Shown here in pieces: positions 34,411 to 42,842 of a DNA stretch of 64,000 nucleotides. Both the position numbers and the translations under genes were made by a program. Source of the DNA: Niastella populi (GTDB taxonomy: Bacteria; Bacteroidota; Bacteroidia; Chitinophagales; Chitinophagaceae); assembly GCF_002078015.1 (NCBI RefSeq), contig NZ_LWBP01000078.1, forward strand, positions 1 to 64,000. Reading direction: 5' to 3'. Under the pieces are notes generated by a model that worked only from the letters and a program-made list of their open reading frames with translations, had not been told where the DNA came from and searched no databases. Position 1 is the first letter of the stretch. Every line of letters begins with the position of its first letter.

Positions 34411-35793
34411 TTATATTTTTCCTGCTACTTTATTCCGCTTTATAAACTTCCCGTATCCCTTTTCTATCAAACATTTTCCGTTGTCAATGGCTACCTGCCC
34501 GCGCAGCACCACCGTTTTTACTTTACCCGTTACAGGCCAGCCTTCATAGGCCGAGTAATCGACGTTCATATGGTGCGTGGCGGCAGAAAGCGTATGTTGT
34601 TCGTTGGGGTCGAAGATCACCAAATCGGCGTCGCTGCCCGGCGCTATGGTTCCCTTGCGGGGAAACATGCCAAAGATCTTTGCGGGATTGGTACAGGCCA
34701 CTTCCACATATTTGTTCAGGCTGATCTTTCCTTTATGCACGCCTTCGCTGTATAATAATTCCATGCGGTTCTCGATAGCGGGATGCCCGTTCGGGATCTT
34801 TGAAAAATCATCTTTGCCCATCAGCTTTTGCTCCCATTTGAACGGACAATGGTCCGTTGCCACTACCTGCACCAGTCCCTGGTTGATACCCGCCCATAAG
34901 GTTGCCTGATCTTTTGGCTCACGCAATGGCGGGCTCATCACCCATTTCGCACCTTCAAAATCTTTTTCATACAGCGAGGCGTCGAGCAGGAGGTATTGAA
35001 TACAGGTTTCTACAAATACTTTCTGGTTACGCCGCGTTGCATTGCGAACGGCATTCAATGCGCCTTCGCAGGTAAGGTGTACGATGTAACCCGGACAACC
35101 GGTGTAGTAAGTCATATCGGCAAACCGCTCCGAAGCTTCGGCTTCGGTTATCTCGGGTTGCGACAGGTAATGATACAAAGGCGATAATTTCTTTTCAGCG
35201 CGATGTTTGGCCACCAGGTAATCGATCATATCGCCATTGGTGGCATGTACGTTTATAAGGCCGCCATGCTGTTTTACTTCTTCCATTAACCCGATCATTT
35301 GCCGGTCGTCGATCATCAGCGCACCCTTATACGCCATAAAGGTTTTAAAGGAAGTAATGCCTTCCTGTTCTATCATCTTTTTTATTTCGGTGCGCGTGTT
35401 ATCGTTGAAATCGGTCACCGCCATATGAAAACTGTAATCGCCCACGCAGTTATTATCGGAACGCGAGCGCCATTCATCGAGAGCGCTCTGTAACGAGTTG
35501 CCTTGTTTTTGCAGAATGAAATCAATGACCATGGTGGTACCGCCAAATAAAGCTGCCCTTGTGCCGGTTTCGTAATTGTCGCTGGAGAAGGTGCCCATAA
35601 ATGGCATATCGAGATGCACATGCGGATCGATACCGCCGGGGAAAACCAGTTTACCCGAAGCATCGATCTCCCTGGCGGCTTTTATGTTCAGGTTCCTGCC
35701 AACAGCCTGAATAGTTTCACCATCCACGAATAGATCAGCGGTGAAATCAGCATCGGCAGTAATGATCCGTCCGTTTTTAATCAAGAGCGACAT
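34411..35793 (-). CDS. hydA: Dihydropyrimidinase
   Basis: This 460-residue binuclear zinc amidohydrolase opens dihydrouracil to N-carbamoyl-beta-alanine. Metal ligands are seen in GGIDPHVHLDMPFMG, the carbamylated Lys in TSFKTFMAYKGAL, His in GLINVHATNGD and VHLTCEGAL, and Asp in VATDHCPFKWEQK. The first metal-binding HxH lies near residue 59. The start ATG at 35793 overlaps the end of the upstream permease gene by 17 bp, indicating translational coupling. Phenylhydantoinase relatives are nearly indistinguishable, but the context fixes the role. Confidence 0.95.
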   Translation of the reverse strand: MSLLIKNGRIITADADFTADLFVDGETIQAVGRNLNIKAAREIDASGKLVFPGGIDPHVHLDMPFMGTFSSDNYETGTRAALFGGTTMVIDFILQKQGNSLQSALDEWRSRSDNNCVGDYSFHMAVTDFNDNTRTEIKKMIEQEGITSFKTFMAYKGALMIDDRQMIGLMEEVKQHGGLINVHATNGDMIDYLVAKHRAEKKLSPLYHYLSQPEITEAEASERFADMTYYTGCPGYIVHLTCEGALNAVRNATRRNQKVFVETCIQYLLLDASLYEKDFEGAKWVMSPPLREPKDQATLWAGINQGLVQVVATDHCPFKWEQKLMGKDDFSKIPNGHPAIENRMELLYSEGVHKGKISLNKYVEVACTNPAKIFGMFPRKGTIAPGSDADLVIFDPNEQHTLSAATHHMNVDYSAYEGWPVTGKVKTVVLRGQVAIDNGKCLIEKGYGKFIKRNKVAGKI

Positions 35794-37267
35794 GCAGTGT
35801 TTCTTCTTTAGCGGTGAGTGAATCGGATACCAGCGGTTTGTACCTGCGCATCAGGAGCAGGTAAGACAACCCGGAAATAAAAAAGCCGACAAACCAGGCA
35901 TAGTTGTATAAATGCGCGATCCAGGCCGGTACACTGTCAGCGCCAATGACCTTTATGGTAGTCAAAAAGCCCGGGATATTCGGCACTATGCCTGCCAGTA
36001 AGGCAATGATGGCGCTGTAATTAAACCCGTTCTTAAAAGTATATAGCCCGCTCACCTTGTACAGGTCGGCGGTTGATAACTGTTGTTTGCGAATGAAATA
36101 ATAATCGGCGATCATGATACCGCCTACCGGGCCTAATAAACTTGAATATGCAATTAACCACGTAAAAATGTAACCGGTGGGGTCGGCGATCAGTTTCCAG
36201 GGAAAGATGAGAACGCCCAGTACACCGGTTATATAACCGCCTTTGCGGAAGGAGATCTTTGAAGGCGCGAGGTTGGCAAAGTCATTGGCCGGACTAACAA
36301 TATTCGCGGCAATATTTGTTGCGAGCGTTGAAATGGCCACGGCTATCATGGCTGCGCTCACCAGTAGTTTGTTCTCAAATATCCCGGCAAGCACCACGGG
36401 ATCCCAAATGGTAGTGCCGTAGATGATGGTTGTGGCAGAAGTGACCACCACGCCTATAAACGCAAAAAGCGTCATGGAAGGCGGCAAACCGAGGGCCTGA
36501 CCTCTTATTTGCGCCTGCTGGCTTTTGGCGTACCGCGTAAAATCGGGAATGTTAAGCGAAAGGGTGGCCCAAAACCCAACCATACCCGTTAGGGCCGGAA
36601 AGAAGAAATCGGCAAACTGCCCGGCGGTGGTGAATTTGGAAGGTTGTTGTAATATAGGGCCTAAACCGTTGGATGCGTTGATAGCCCAGAACAACAAGGC
36701 CAGCGCCGCCACGGGAAGAAAAATAGCTTTGAACACCAGCAGTTTGCGAATACTTTCAACACCGAGGTAAACGATAAACATATTCAATGCCCAGAAAGCT
36801 AAAAAGCAAAGGAACGGAACAGCCTGTGGGAATAAGGCGGACGCATCAATTTCAGGCAACGAAGGACTCCATACCCTTATCATCTGGTAGATCGCTGCAC
36901 CGCCTATCCAGGTTTGAATACCAAACCATCCACAGGCTACAATTGCCCGCAGCATAGCGGGAATATTGGCCCCACGCACCCCAAAACTGGCACGCGCAAA
37001 AACCGGGAAAGGAATACCATACTTCGCACCGGCATGTCCGTTAAGGATCATGGGTACCAGTACAATGGTATTGCCAAGAAATATGGTAAGGATCGCCTGC
37101 CACCAGTTCATACCACCGCCTATAAGCGAACTGGCCAGCATGTAAGTAGGGATGCAAAGGCTCATGCTGATCCACAGGGCGGCGTAGTTCCAGGTATTCC
37201 ACTTGCGGTCGGCTACCGGAACGGGCGCAAGGTCTTCACTGTATAGCGATTTATTGTTCATTTCCAT
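35777..37267 (-). CDS. NCS1-family nucleobase/allantoin permease
   Basis: This 496-residue protein with about twelve membrane helices belongs to the nucleobase:cation symporter-1 family, which imports uracil, cytosine, hydantoins or allantoin with H+ or Na+. The motifs are LAPVPVADRKWNTWNYAALWISM at the N-terminus, FARASFGVRGANIPAMLRA, and LGPVGGIMIADYYFIRK toward the C-terminal part. It lies in the pyrimidine operon, overlapping hydA by 17 bp, so uracil or thymine uptake is the simplest reading. Allantoin transport for the nearby purine block is an alternative. A strong hairpin precedes it (37354-37387). Confidence 0.9.
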   Translation of the reverse strand: MEMNNKSLYSEDLAPVPVADRKWNTWNYAALWISMSLCIPTYMLASSLIGGGMNWWQAILTIFLGNTIVLVPMILNGHAGAKYGIPFPVFARASFGVRGANIPAMLRAIVACGWFGIQTWIGGAAIYQMIRVWSPSLPEIDASALFPQAVPFLCFLAFWALNMFIVYLGVESIRKLLVFKAIFLPVAALALLFWAINASNGLGPILQQPSKFTTAGQFADFFFPALTGMVGFWATLSLNIPDFTRYAKSQQAQIRGQALGLPPSMTLFAFIGVVVTSATTIIYGTTIWDPVVLAGIFENKLLVSAAMIAVAISTLATNIAANIVSPANDFANLAPSKISFRKGGYITGVLGVLIFPWKLIADPTGYIFTWLIAYSSLLGPVGGIMIADYYFIRKQQLSTADLYKVSGLYTFKNGFNYSAIIALLAGIVPNIPGFLTTIKVIGADSVPAWIAHLYNYAWFVGFFISGLSYLLLMRRYKPLVSDSLTAKEETLHVALD

Positions 37268-37353
37268 AATATGGTTATTCCATATGGCTATAGCGTGTGG
37301 TAAAGGAATTGTTGGGCGGGAACGGAAAAACCGCAGCTACGGTTAAATAGGCC

Positions 37354-37387
37354 AGGTGTGCCACACTTTAAACGTGTGGCACACCTT
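37354..37387. promoter_or_regulatory. Strong hairpin between aminotransferase and permease genes
   Basis: AGGTGTGCCACAC pairs with GTGTGGCACACCT (13 bp) around a 7-nt loop, 7 bp after the aminotransferase stop. There is no convincing T run on the minus strand. It could be a weak terminator, a processing site or a 3'-end stabiliser that separates expression of the two halves of the pyrimidine block. Confidence 0.6.
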
Positions 37388-37393
37388 CTGATA

Positions 37394-38746
37394 TCAATTT
37401 ACGAATTCATCGGCAATTTTTATCGCCTCACTTATCATGGCCAGTCCTTCGTCTGCTTCTTCCTTTGTAATACATAATGGCGGCGCAATGAAGATATAGT
37501 TCCAGCGTACGAAGGTGTACAGCCCCAGCTCTTTCAGTTTTGCCGCTACTTTGTTCATTATGACCATTTCGTCGGGTTTGGCGTTATATGGCGCCATTGG
37601 CTCTTTCGTAGCCCGGTTTTTCACCAGCTCGATACAACCCAGCAAACCGGTGTTGCGGAAATCGCCGATGCTGGGGTGCTTGCTTTTTAACAGTGCTACC
37701 TGCTGATCGATATAACGTCCCATTTCGGCAGCATGCTGTAAAAGGTTTTCCTCTTCGTAAATTTTTAAGGTTTCCAGTGCGGCCGCACAACTTACCGGGT
37801 GCGCTGAATATGTAAGCCCCAGCCATAACATACGATCATCGAAATAAGAAGCGATGGCGTCACTAACGATCAATGCGCCGAGGGGAAGGTAACCGGAAGT
37901 TATGCCTTTGGCGGTGGCAATGATATCGGGCACCACGCCATGATAATCTACCCCGAACCATTTACCGGTGCGCCCAAAACCGCTCATGACTTCATCGGCT
38001 ATAAGCAGGATATCGTATTTGTCGCACAGGGCCCTTACCTTTTGCAAATAATCCGGCGGATACTTTATACAGCCCGAGGTACCGCTTTCCCCTTCCATTA
38101 TTATCGCCGCAATATTGCCGGGCCCTTCAAATTCGATCACCCGCTCGATATGGCTAACGCATTCGCGGCTGCAGGAAGTAATTTCCTTTCCCCAGGGACA
38201 ACGGTAACAATACGGGTCTTCCACATGAACGATGTTTGGCACCTGCTGGCCGTCGGAAGCCAGTTTGCGCGGATCGCCGCCCGCCGTCATGGCGCCGTAT
38301 GATGCGCCGTGGAAAGCCCGGTACCGGGCGATAATCTTGTGCCTGCCGGTATATAACCGCGCAAGCTTTATTGCATTTTCAATGGCTGAGGCGCCGCAAA
38401 CGGTGAACAGGGTTTTCGTAAGCCCCGGCGGTGTTATAGCTGCCAGCTTTTTACCGAGGTCGCCGCGCACTTTGGTTACGCAACTAGGGGTTACATAACT
38501 TACCTGTTGCATTTGTTCCATAACGGCCTGTGCTATTCGCGGATGGCCGTGCCCGATGTTCACATTCATCAAACCGGAAGAGAAATCGAGATAACGTTTT
38601 CCATCGTAATCATACAGGTAAACGCCTTTGGCATATTTTACCGCAATGGGCGCAATGCCTTTTTGTTTGCTCCATGAAAAGAGCGTGTAATCCATATTAT
38701 CACGAATGATCTCCTGTGATTCCGTAATGGTGGAAGAATATGACAT
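37394..38746 (-). CDS. Class III omega-amino acid aminotransferase (beta-alanine type)
   Basis: From the ATG at 38746 the protein has 450 residues. It transfers the amino group of beta-alanine (or 3-aminoisobutyrate) to an oxoacid, giving malonate (or methylmalonate) semialdehyde. The PLP lysine is in IIATAKGITSGYLPLGAL, the cofactor aspartate in LLIADEVMSGFGRTGK, and the substrate region includes YLDFSSGLMNVNIGHGHP. An extended N-terminus of 42 residues from an upstream start has no resemblance to the family and was trimmed. Position between the permease and the semialdehyde dehydrogenase fits the last steps of the pathway. Confidence 0.9.
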   Translation of the reverse strand: MSYSSTITESQEIIRDNMDYTLFSWSKQKGIAPIAVKYAKGVYLYDYDGKRYLDFSSGLMNVNIGHGHPRIAQAVMEQMQQVSYVTPSCVTKVRGDLGKKLAAITPPGLTKTLFTVCGASAIENAIKLARLYTGRHKIIARYRAFHGASYGAMTAGGDPRKLASDGQQVPNIVHVEDPYCYRCPWGKEITSCSRECVSHIERVIEFEGPGNIAAIIMEGESGTSGCIKYPPDYLQKVRALCDKYDILLIADEVMSGFGRTGKWFGVDYHGVVPDIIATAKGITSGYLPLGALIVSDAIASYFDDRMLWLGLTYSAHPVSCAAALETLKIYEEENLLQHAAEMGRYIDQQVALLKSKHPSIGDFRNTGLLGCIELVKNRATKEPMAPYNAKPDEMVIMNKVAAKLKELGLYTFVRWNYIFIAPPLCITKEEADEGLAMISEAIKIADEFVN

Positions 38747-38880
38747 ATGAGAATTGATTGAAAATTTGGAATGGGGGGATTGGGGGCGATCGTGAAAACG
38801 TGAAACGGCAAACGTGAAAAGCGCTATCATCCTGTTATGCGAGATGCATGAAACGGTAGCGAACCTGCACACTCAGCAAC

Positions 38881-38920
38881 CCATTATCACATTAGCATAT
38901 TAGCAAATTATCACATTGAC
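38881..38920. repeat. Degenerate repeat tract (ATTATCACATTAGC family)
   Basis: CCATTATCACATTAGCATAT is followed by TAGCAAATTATCACATTGAC with 8-9-nt periodicity, ending at the stop codon of the semialdehyde dehydrogenase gene. Confidence 0.8.
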
Positions 38921-40378
38921 CTAACTCATCCAGTTAATCCCCGCTTCGGGGTTCCATTTCACGGTGCTCTTTTTCAGTTTCGTCCAGAATTCGATGGAGC
39001 TTTTCCCTGTAATATCGCCCACGCCGAATTTACTTTCATTCCAGCCGCCAAAAGAGAAGGGTTCGCGGGGAACCGGCACACCTACGTTAACACCGATCAT
39101 GCCGGCGCTGGCGCGGTCGATCACATACCTTGCCATACCGCCGTTTTGCGTAAATACCGATGCTGCATTACCGTAAGGATTGGCATTTTCAATGGCAATC
39201 GCTTCATCGACCGTATTGGTGCGCATGATGCTGATGACCGGACCAAAGATCTCTTCTTTCGCCACCGCCATGTCGGGTTTCACGTAATCGATAACGGTAG
39301 GCCCAACATAGGTTCCCTGTTCTTTACCGGCCACGGTAGTATGCCTGCCATCAACCAGGATCTTTGCACCCTGCGCTTCCGCTTCGGTAATATAATGTTC
39401 AATACGTTCTTTGCTTTCTTTATTGATAACGGCGCCGAGGTTTTGTCCGGGTACTATCTTTTTCGCTTCGTCACAGATCTTTTGAATGATGTGATCGACA
39501 TTCCCAACGGCCACCATAGCCGAAGCGGCCATACAGCGTTGTCCGGCGCAGCCGCTCATGGAGGCTGCGACGTTTTGTGCGGTCATGTCGGCTTTCGCGT
39601 CGGGCAAAACCAGCAGGTGGTTCTTGGCGCCGCCGAGGGCCAGACACCTTTTGTAATGATGGGTAGCCCGCTGATAAACGATCCGCGCCACTTTGGTGCT
39701 GCCCACAAACGATACGGCTGCAATACCCGGGTGATCGCAAATGGCGTTCACGATGGTGCTGTCGCCATTCACCACATTGAAAACCCCATCGGGCAAACCG
39801 GCCTCTTTCAATAACAACGCCAGGCGGCCCACACTCAGCGGCACTTTTTCAGAAGGTTTTATGATCATGCAATTGCCGAGGGCAATGGCATTGGGAATGG
39901 TCCAGTTAGGCACCATACTGGGGAAGTTGAATGGAACGATGGATGCCACCACACCCAGCGGAACATGTTCGGTGCGGCATTCAACACCTTTGCTTACTTC
40001 CAGCACTTCACCGGTAACCAGTTGCGGAAGCGAGGTAGCAAACTCGGTGAGCTCGATGCATTTTTCAAGTTCGGCAACCGCCTCACCCATTGTCTTTCCG
40101 TTCTCTTCACTTACCAGCGCTGCCAGCTCCTGCAGATCTTTCTCAAGCAAATGCCGGTAGCGGAACAACACCTGTACCCTTTCTTTAATAGGTGTATGCG
40201 CCCATTTTTGAAAAGCGATCTTTGCCGATCGCACCGCAGCATCCAGGTCTTTGGCAGAAGACATGGGAACCGCAGACAATACCGTACCATCGAGTGGTGA
40301 AATAACGGGCAGTGTCTGGTCTGTTGACGCATCCACAAATTGTCCATTGATGAAATTTTGAACAGGCGCGTACTTCAT
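38921..40378 (-). CDS. mmsA: CoA-acylating (methyl)malonate-semialdehyde dehydrogenase
   Basis: The 485-residue aldehyde dehydrogenase converts malonate semialdehyde to acetyl-CoA, or methylmalonate semialdehyde to propionyl-CoA, releasing CO2. The catalytic Cys lies in MSGCAGQRCMAAS, the hallmark of the MmsA/IolA branch. NAD-binding elements FVGSTKVARIVY and PFNFPSMVPNWTIPNAI are present, and PREPFSFGGWNESKFG is near the C-terminus. It heads the minus-strand pyrimidine block, divergent from the Lrp gene with 117 bp between the ATG codons. It also could serve valine or inositol breakdown, but no such genes are near. Confidence 0.93.
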   Translation of the reverse strand: MKYAPVQNFINGQFVDASTDQTLPVISPLDGTVLSAVPMSSAKDLDAAVRSAKIAFQKWAHTPIKERVQVLFRYRHLLEKDLQELAALVSEENGKTMGEAVAELEKCIELTEFATSLPQLVTGEVLEVSKGVECRTEHVPLGVVASIVPFNFPSMVPNWTIPNAIALGNCMIIKPSEKVPLSVGRLALLLKEAGLPDGVFNVVNGDSTIVNAICDHPGIAAVSFVGSTKVARIVYQRATHHYKRCLALGGAKNHLLVLPDAKADMTAQNVAASMSGCAGQRCMAASAMVAVGNVDHIIQKICDEAKKIVPGQNLGAVINKESKERIEHYITEAEAQGAKILVDGRHTTVAGKEQGTYVGPTVIDYVKPDMAVAKEEIFGPVISIMRTNTVDEAIAIENANPYGNAASVFTQNGGMARYVIDRASAGMIGVNVGVPVPREPFSFGGWNESKFGVGDITGKSSIEFWTKLKKSTVKWNPEAGINWMS

Positions 40379-40423
40379 GAGCGGGTGTTTTTAGAACTAC
40401 AGAATTTGCAGAAACAAGGATAG

Positions 40424-40441
40424 TAAATTAAAAATAATTTA
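40424..40441. promoter_or_regulatory. AT-rich palindrome, candidate Lrp operator
   Basis: TAAATTA and TAATTTA form a perfect 7-bp inverted repeat with a 4-bp A spacer in the gap between mmsA and the Lrp/AsnC gene. Lrp-family proteins bind AT-rich palindromes of this size, so autoregulation and control of the pyrimidine block are plausible. Confidence 0.4.
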
Positions 40442-40470
40442 GTACTATACCAAAAATTAAACAGTATTTT

Positions 40471-40478
40471 TATTTTTG
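40471..40478 (+). promoter_or_regulatory. Candidate Bacteroidota -7 promoter element for the Lrp gene
   Basis: TATTTTTG matches the TAnnTTTG -7 consensus of Bacteroidota and lies 17 bp before the ATG at 40496. No clear -33 TTG is seen at the expected distance. Confidence 0.35.
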
Positions 40479-40495
40479 TAGCATCATTGTATTGT

Positions 40496-40966
40496 ATGGA
40501 GAAAAACGGTTTCCCACTTGACGATCTGGATTTTGCCATTTTATCGTGCCTGCAGCAGGACGGACGGATGTCGTTTACCGTTATTGCGGAAAAACTGAAT
40601 GTATCCATAGGCACCATTCGTACCCGGGTGAACAAGCTGATCGAAGAAGGCACCATCAATATCATTGGACGCGTGAACCCCGATAAGGTTGGTTTTCGCG
40701 CCTATGCCCATATCGCTGTTTATGTAAGGCCCGCCACGTTCAAGGAAAAAGTGGCGCAAAAGATAAGCAAACGCCCCGAGGTGAGTTTTCTGGCAATGAC
40801 ATCGGGCGATTATGACCTCGAAGTGGATGTAATGTGCCGCGACAACGATCACCTGGTGCAGTTTGTAAACGATATTTCGAAAATAGAAGGTGTTTATCAA
40901 ACGAAGACCACCCTGTATTTCAAAGTATACAAGTATGCACAGCCCGATCTGAAATTGCTGAAATAG
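40496..40966 (+). CDS. Lrp/AsnC-family transcriptional regulator
   Basis: From the ATG at 40496 the protein has 156 residues. The N-terminal helix-turn-helix is FAILSCLQQDGRMSFTVIAEKLNVSIGTIRTRVNKL, followed by the linker and a RAM ligand-binding domain with KRPEVSFLAMTSGDYDLEVDVMC, the typical GDYD core. A TTG three codons upstream would also be in frame but is less likely. The gene is divergent from mmsA and is the only regulator next to the pyrimidine block. It probably responds to a pathway intermediate such as beta-alanine. Confidence 0.9.
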   Translation: MEKNGFPLDDLDFAILSCLQQDGRMSFTVIAEKLNVSIGTIRTRVNKLIEEGTINIIGRVNPDKVGFRAYAHIAVYVRPATFKEKVAQKISKRPEVSFLAMTSGDYDLEVDVMCRDNDHLVQFVNDISKIEGVYQTKTTLYFKVYKYAQPDLKLLK

Positions 40967-41380
40967 CCAGCGCCGTCGCTGTGCATATTAGTAAATCAAC
41001 TATGTCAAAGACCAGTTAACAAGGGCGCCCATGTTCAGTAAATATACAATACCCCCAGGGCTGCTTTTTCAAATATGTGATGGTGTCCTTCTCCTGATGT
41101 GACGGGCTCCGCAAACCGGTATGACGAACAGCGATTTCTCCCCGGAAAGGTATTTTCCGGCGTGACGAAGGGAGCAAAATGGTGTGATGAATGCAGGATA
41201 TTGGTGTGATGAACTACTCCCGGACCCCGGGTTCTCCTCTTTGGGTCCTCTTTGCCTCCTCGAAACTACCTCGATGGGTCCTCCGGAGCCGAGGCACCAA
41301 TGAGGTACCATTAAAGTCGCATCGGGCGCCCCCTTACGCTTTGCCCGGTTTTCGTTAACTTTAAAGAAACCGTTTAGCCT
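40967..41380. other. Intergenic region between the Lrp and xdhA genes
   Basis: The 414-bp gap is GC-rich for this genome. It contains GGTGTGATGAA twice (about 41191 and 41212) and short palindromic patches (CTCCGGAG near 41280). No open frame has family resemblance. The xanthine dehydrogenase promoter must lie here but no consensus element stood out. Confidence 0.4.
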
Positions 41381-42775
41381 TTGATCAAATTCATTCTCAA
41401 TAATAAAAACATTGCTACCGGCCTGCCGCCCGGGATGGTGCTGCTCGATTTTGTGCGGTATCACCAACATTTAATGGGCAGTAAGGTGGGCTGCAATGAA
41501 GGCGACTGCGGCGCCTGCACCATGCTTACAGGTGAGCTGAAAAATAATGAACTGCAATACCGTTCGCTAACCAGTTGTCTTACCCCGTTGGGCAATGTAC
41601 ATGGTAAACATGTGGTCACCGTTGAAGGATTGAATATGGAAGGGCTGAATCCCATTCAGCAGGCCATGTATGATGAGTCGGCCACGCAATGCGGATTCTG
41701 CACGCCCGGTTTTGTGGTTTCGCTCGCCGGATTTTGTTTAAGCGCCAAAACCGCCACGGCACAAAACGCCACTGCACATATCGATGGAAACATTTGCCGC
41801 TGCACCGGGTATAAATCAATTGAAAGAGCAGCAGCGAAAGTAGCGGAACTGATGCAGGGCAGACAACAGGAGGAACCAACGGCATTTGCTGCGGAGAAAA
41901 AGATCCTGCCCGAATGGTTTGCCGGCATCAAACAGCGGTTATATGCATTGGTTACGGAATTGAACGGACAGCTTCATTCATCATCCGCTACAGAATGGGT
42001 GGGCGGCGGCACCGATGTATATGTGCAAAAACACGAGGTGCTGCAGGATGCAGCTATCAGGTTCCTGCTCGATGACGAAGGCCTGAAAGGCATCTCGCAA
42101 AAAGGGAACCGCTGTATCATCGGCGCTTCGGCCACAGTAACCGAACTGGGTGAATCACCGGTAATGCAGCAATACTTTCCGCGGTTGCCGGAATATATCA
42201 GGCTGGTTTCTTCTACCCCTATCCGTAATATTGCTACAGTGGGCGGCAACCTCATCAACGCCTCCCCCATCGGCGACCTCACTATTTTCCTGCTGGCGCT
42301 CGATGCTACACTGCTTTTCAGTAATGGCGAACAAAAACGTGAACTTCCGTTAAAGCAATTGTACAAAGGATATAAAACGCTCGATAAACAACCCGGCGAA
42401 CAACTGGAATCGCTTTCATTTGAGTTGCCGGGCAAGAACACTTTTTTTCATTTTGAAAAGGTAAGCAAACGCACCCACCTCGATATTGCCAGTGTGAACT
42501 CGGCTATTTGTATGACCATGCAGGGCGATACCATACAGGATGTTCGCATTTCGGCCGGGGGCGTTGCGCCCATTCCCAAATTGCTTGATAAAACAAATGC
42601 CTTTCTGAGAGGAAAAACAGTAAATGACCCAACGATAACAGCAGCCATCGCCATTGCGCAAACGGATATTTCACCCATCAGCGATGCGCGGGGAACGGCA
42701 GACTATAAACGATTGCTGTTAGGCCAGTTGATCAAAGCTCATTTTTTTACTGCAGTTGAAACAGTCTTTCGTTAA
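41381..42775 (+). CDS. xdhA: Xanthine dehydrogenase small subunit (2Fe-2S and FAD domains)
   Basis: The 464-residue XdhA relays electrons from the molybdenum subunit to NAD. The first 2Fe-2S cluster is CNEGDCGACTML (about residues 40-50). The second is CGFCTPGFVVSL with CRCTGYKSI (about 105-150). The FAD domain shows IRNIATVGGNLINASPIGDL. A TTG start at 41381 is chosen because an in-frame stop (TAG at 41375) precedes it and the protein then begins with the typical MIKFILNNKNI. The xdhB and xdhC genes follow on the same strand. Confidence 0.93.
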   Translation: MIKFILNNKNIATGLPPGMVLLDFVRYHQHLMGSKVGCNEGDCGACTMLTGELKNNELQYRSLTSCLTPLGNVHGKHVVTVEGLNMEGLNPIQQAMYDESATQCGFCTPGFVVSLAGFCLSAKTATAQNATAHIDGNICRCTGYKSIERAAAKVAELMQGRQQEEPTAFAAEKKILPEWFAGIKQRLYALVTELNGQLHSSSATEWVGGGTDVYVQKHEVLQDAAIRFLLDDEGLKGISQKGNRCIIGASATVTELGESPVMQQYFPRLPEYIRLVSSTPIRNIATVGGNLINASPIGDLTIFLLALDATLLFSNGEQKRELPLKQLYKGYKTLDKQPGEQLESLSFELPGKNTFFHFEKVSKRTHLDIASVNSAICMTMQGDTIQDVRISAGGVAPIPKLLDKTNAFLRGKTVNDPTITAAIAIAQTDISPISDARGTADYKRLLLGQLIKAHFFTAVETVFR

Positions 42776-42836
42776 GCGTTCGGCGTAACGCGATTTGCAT
42801 TAAGCGTTTTGCGTTCGGCGTTCAGCATTAAATGTT
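42776..42836. repeat. Degenerate repeat tract (GCGTTCGGCGTAACGC family) between xdhA and xdhB
   Basis: AAGCGTTCGGCGTAACGC is followed by GCATTAAGCGTTTTGCGTTC and GGCGTTCAGCATTAAATG. GCGTT-type words are repeated with about 7-9-nt spacing, and the tract fills the whole gap between the two subunit genes. It belongs to the same family as 21224-21400. Confidence 0.85.
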
Positions 42837-42842
42837 CTACGT

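Noticed and set aside
41069-41470. Minus-strand open frame overlapping the start of xdhA
   Set aside because: It overlaps well-supported coding sequence antisense and has no family resemblance.
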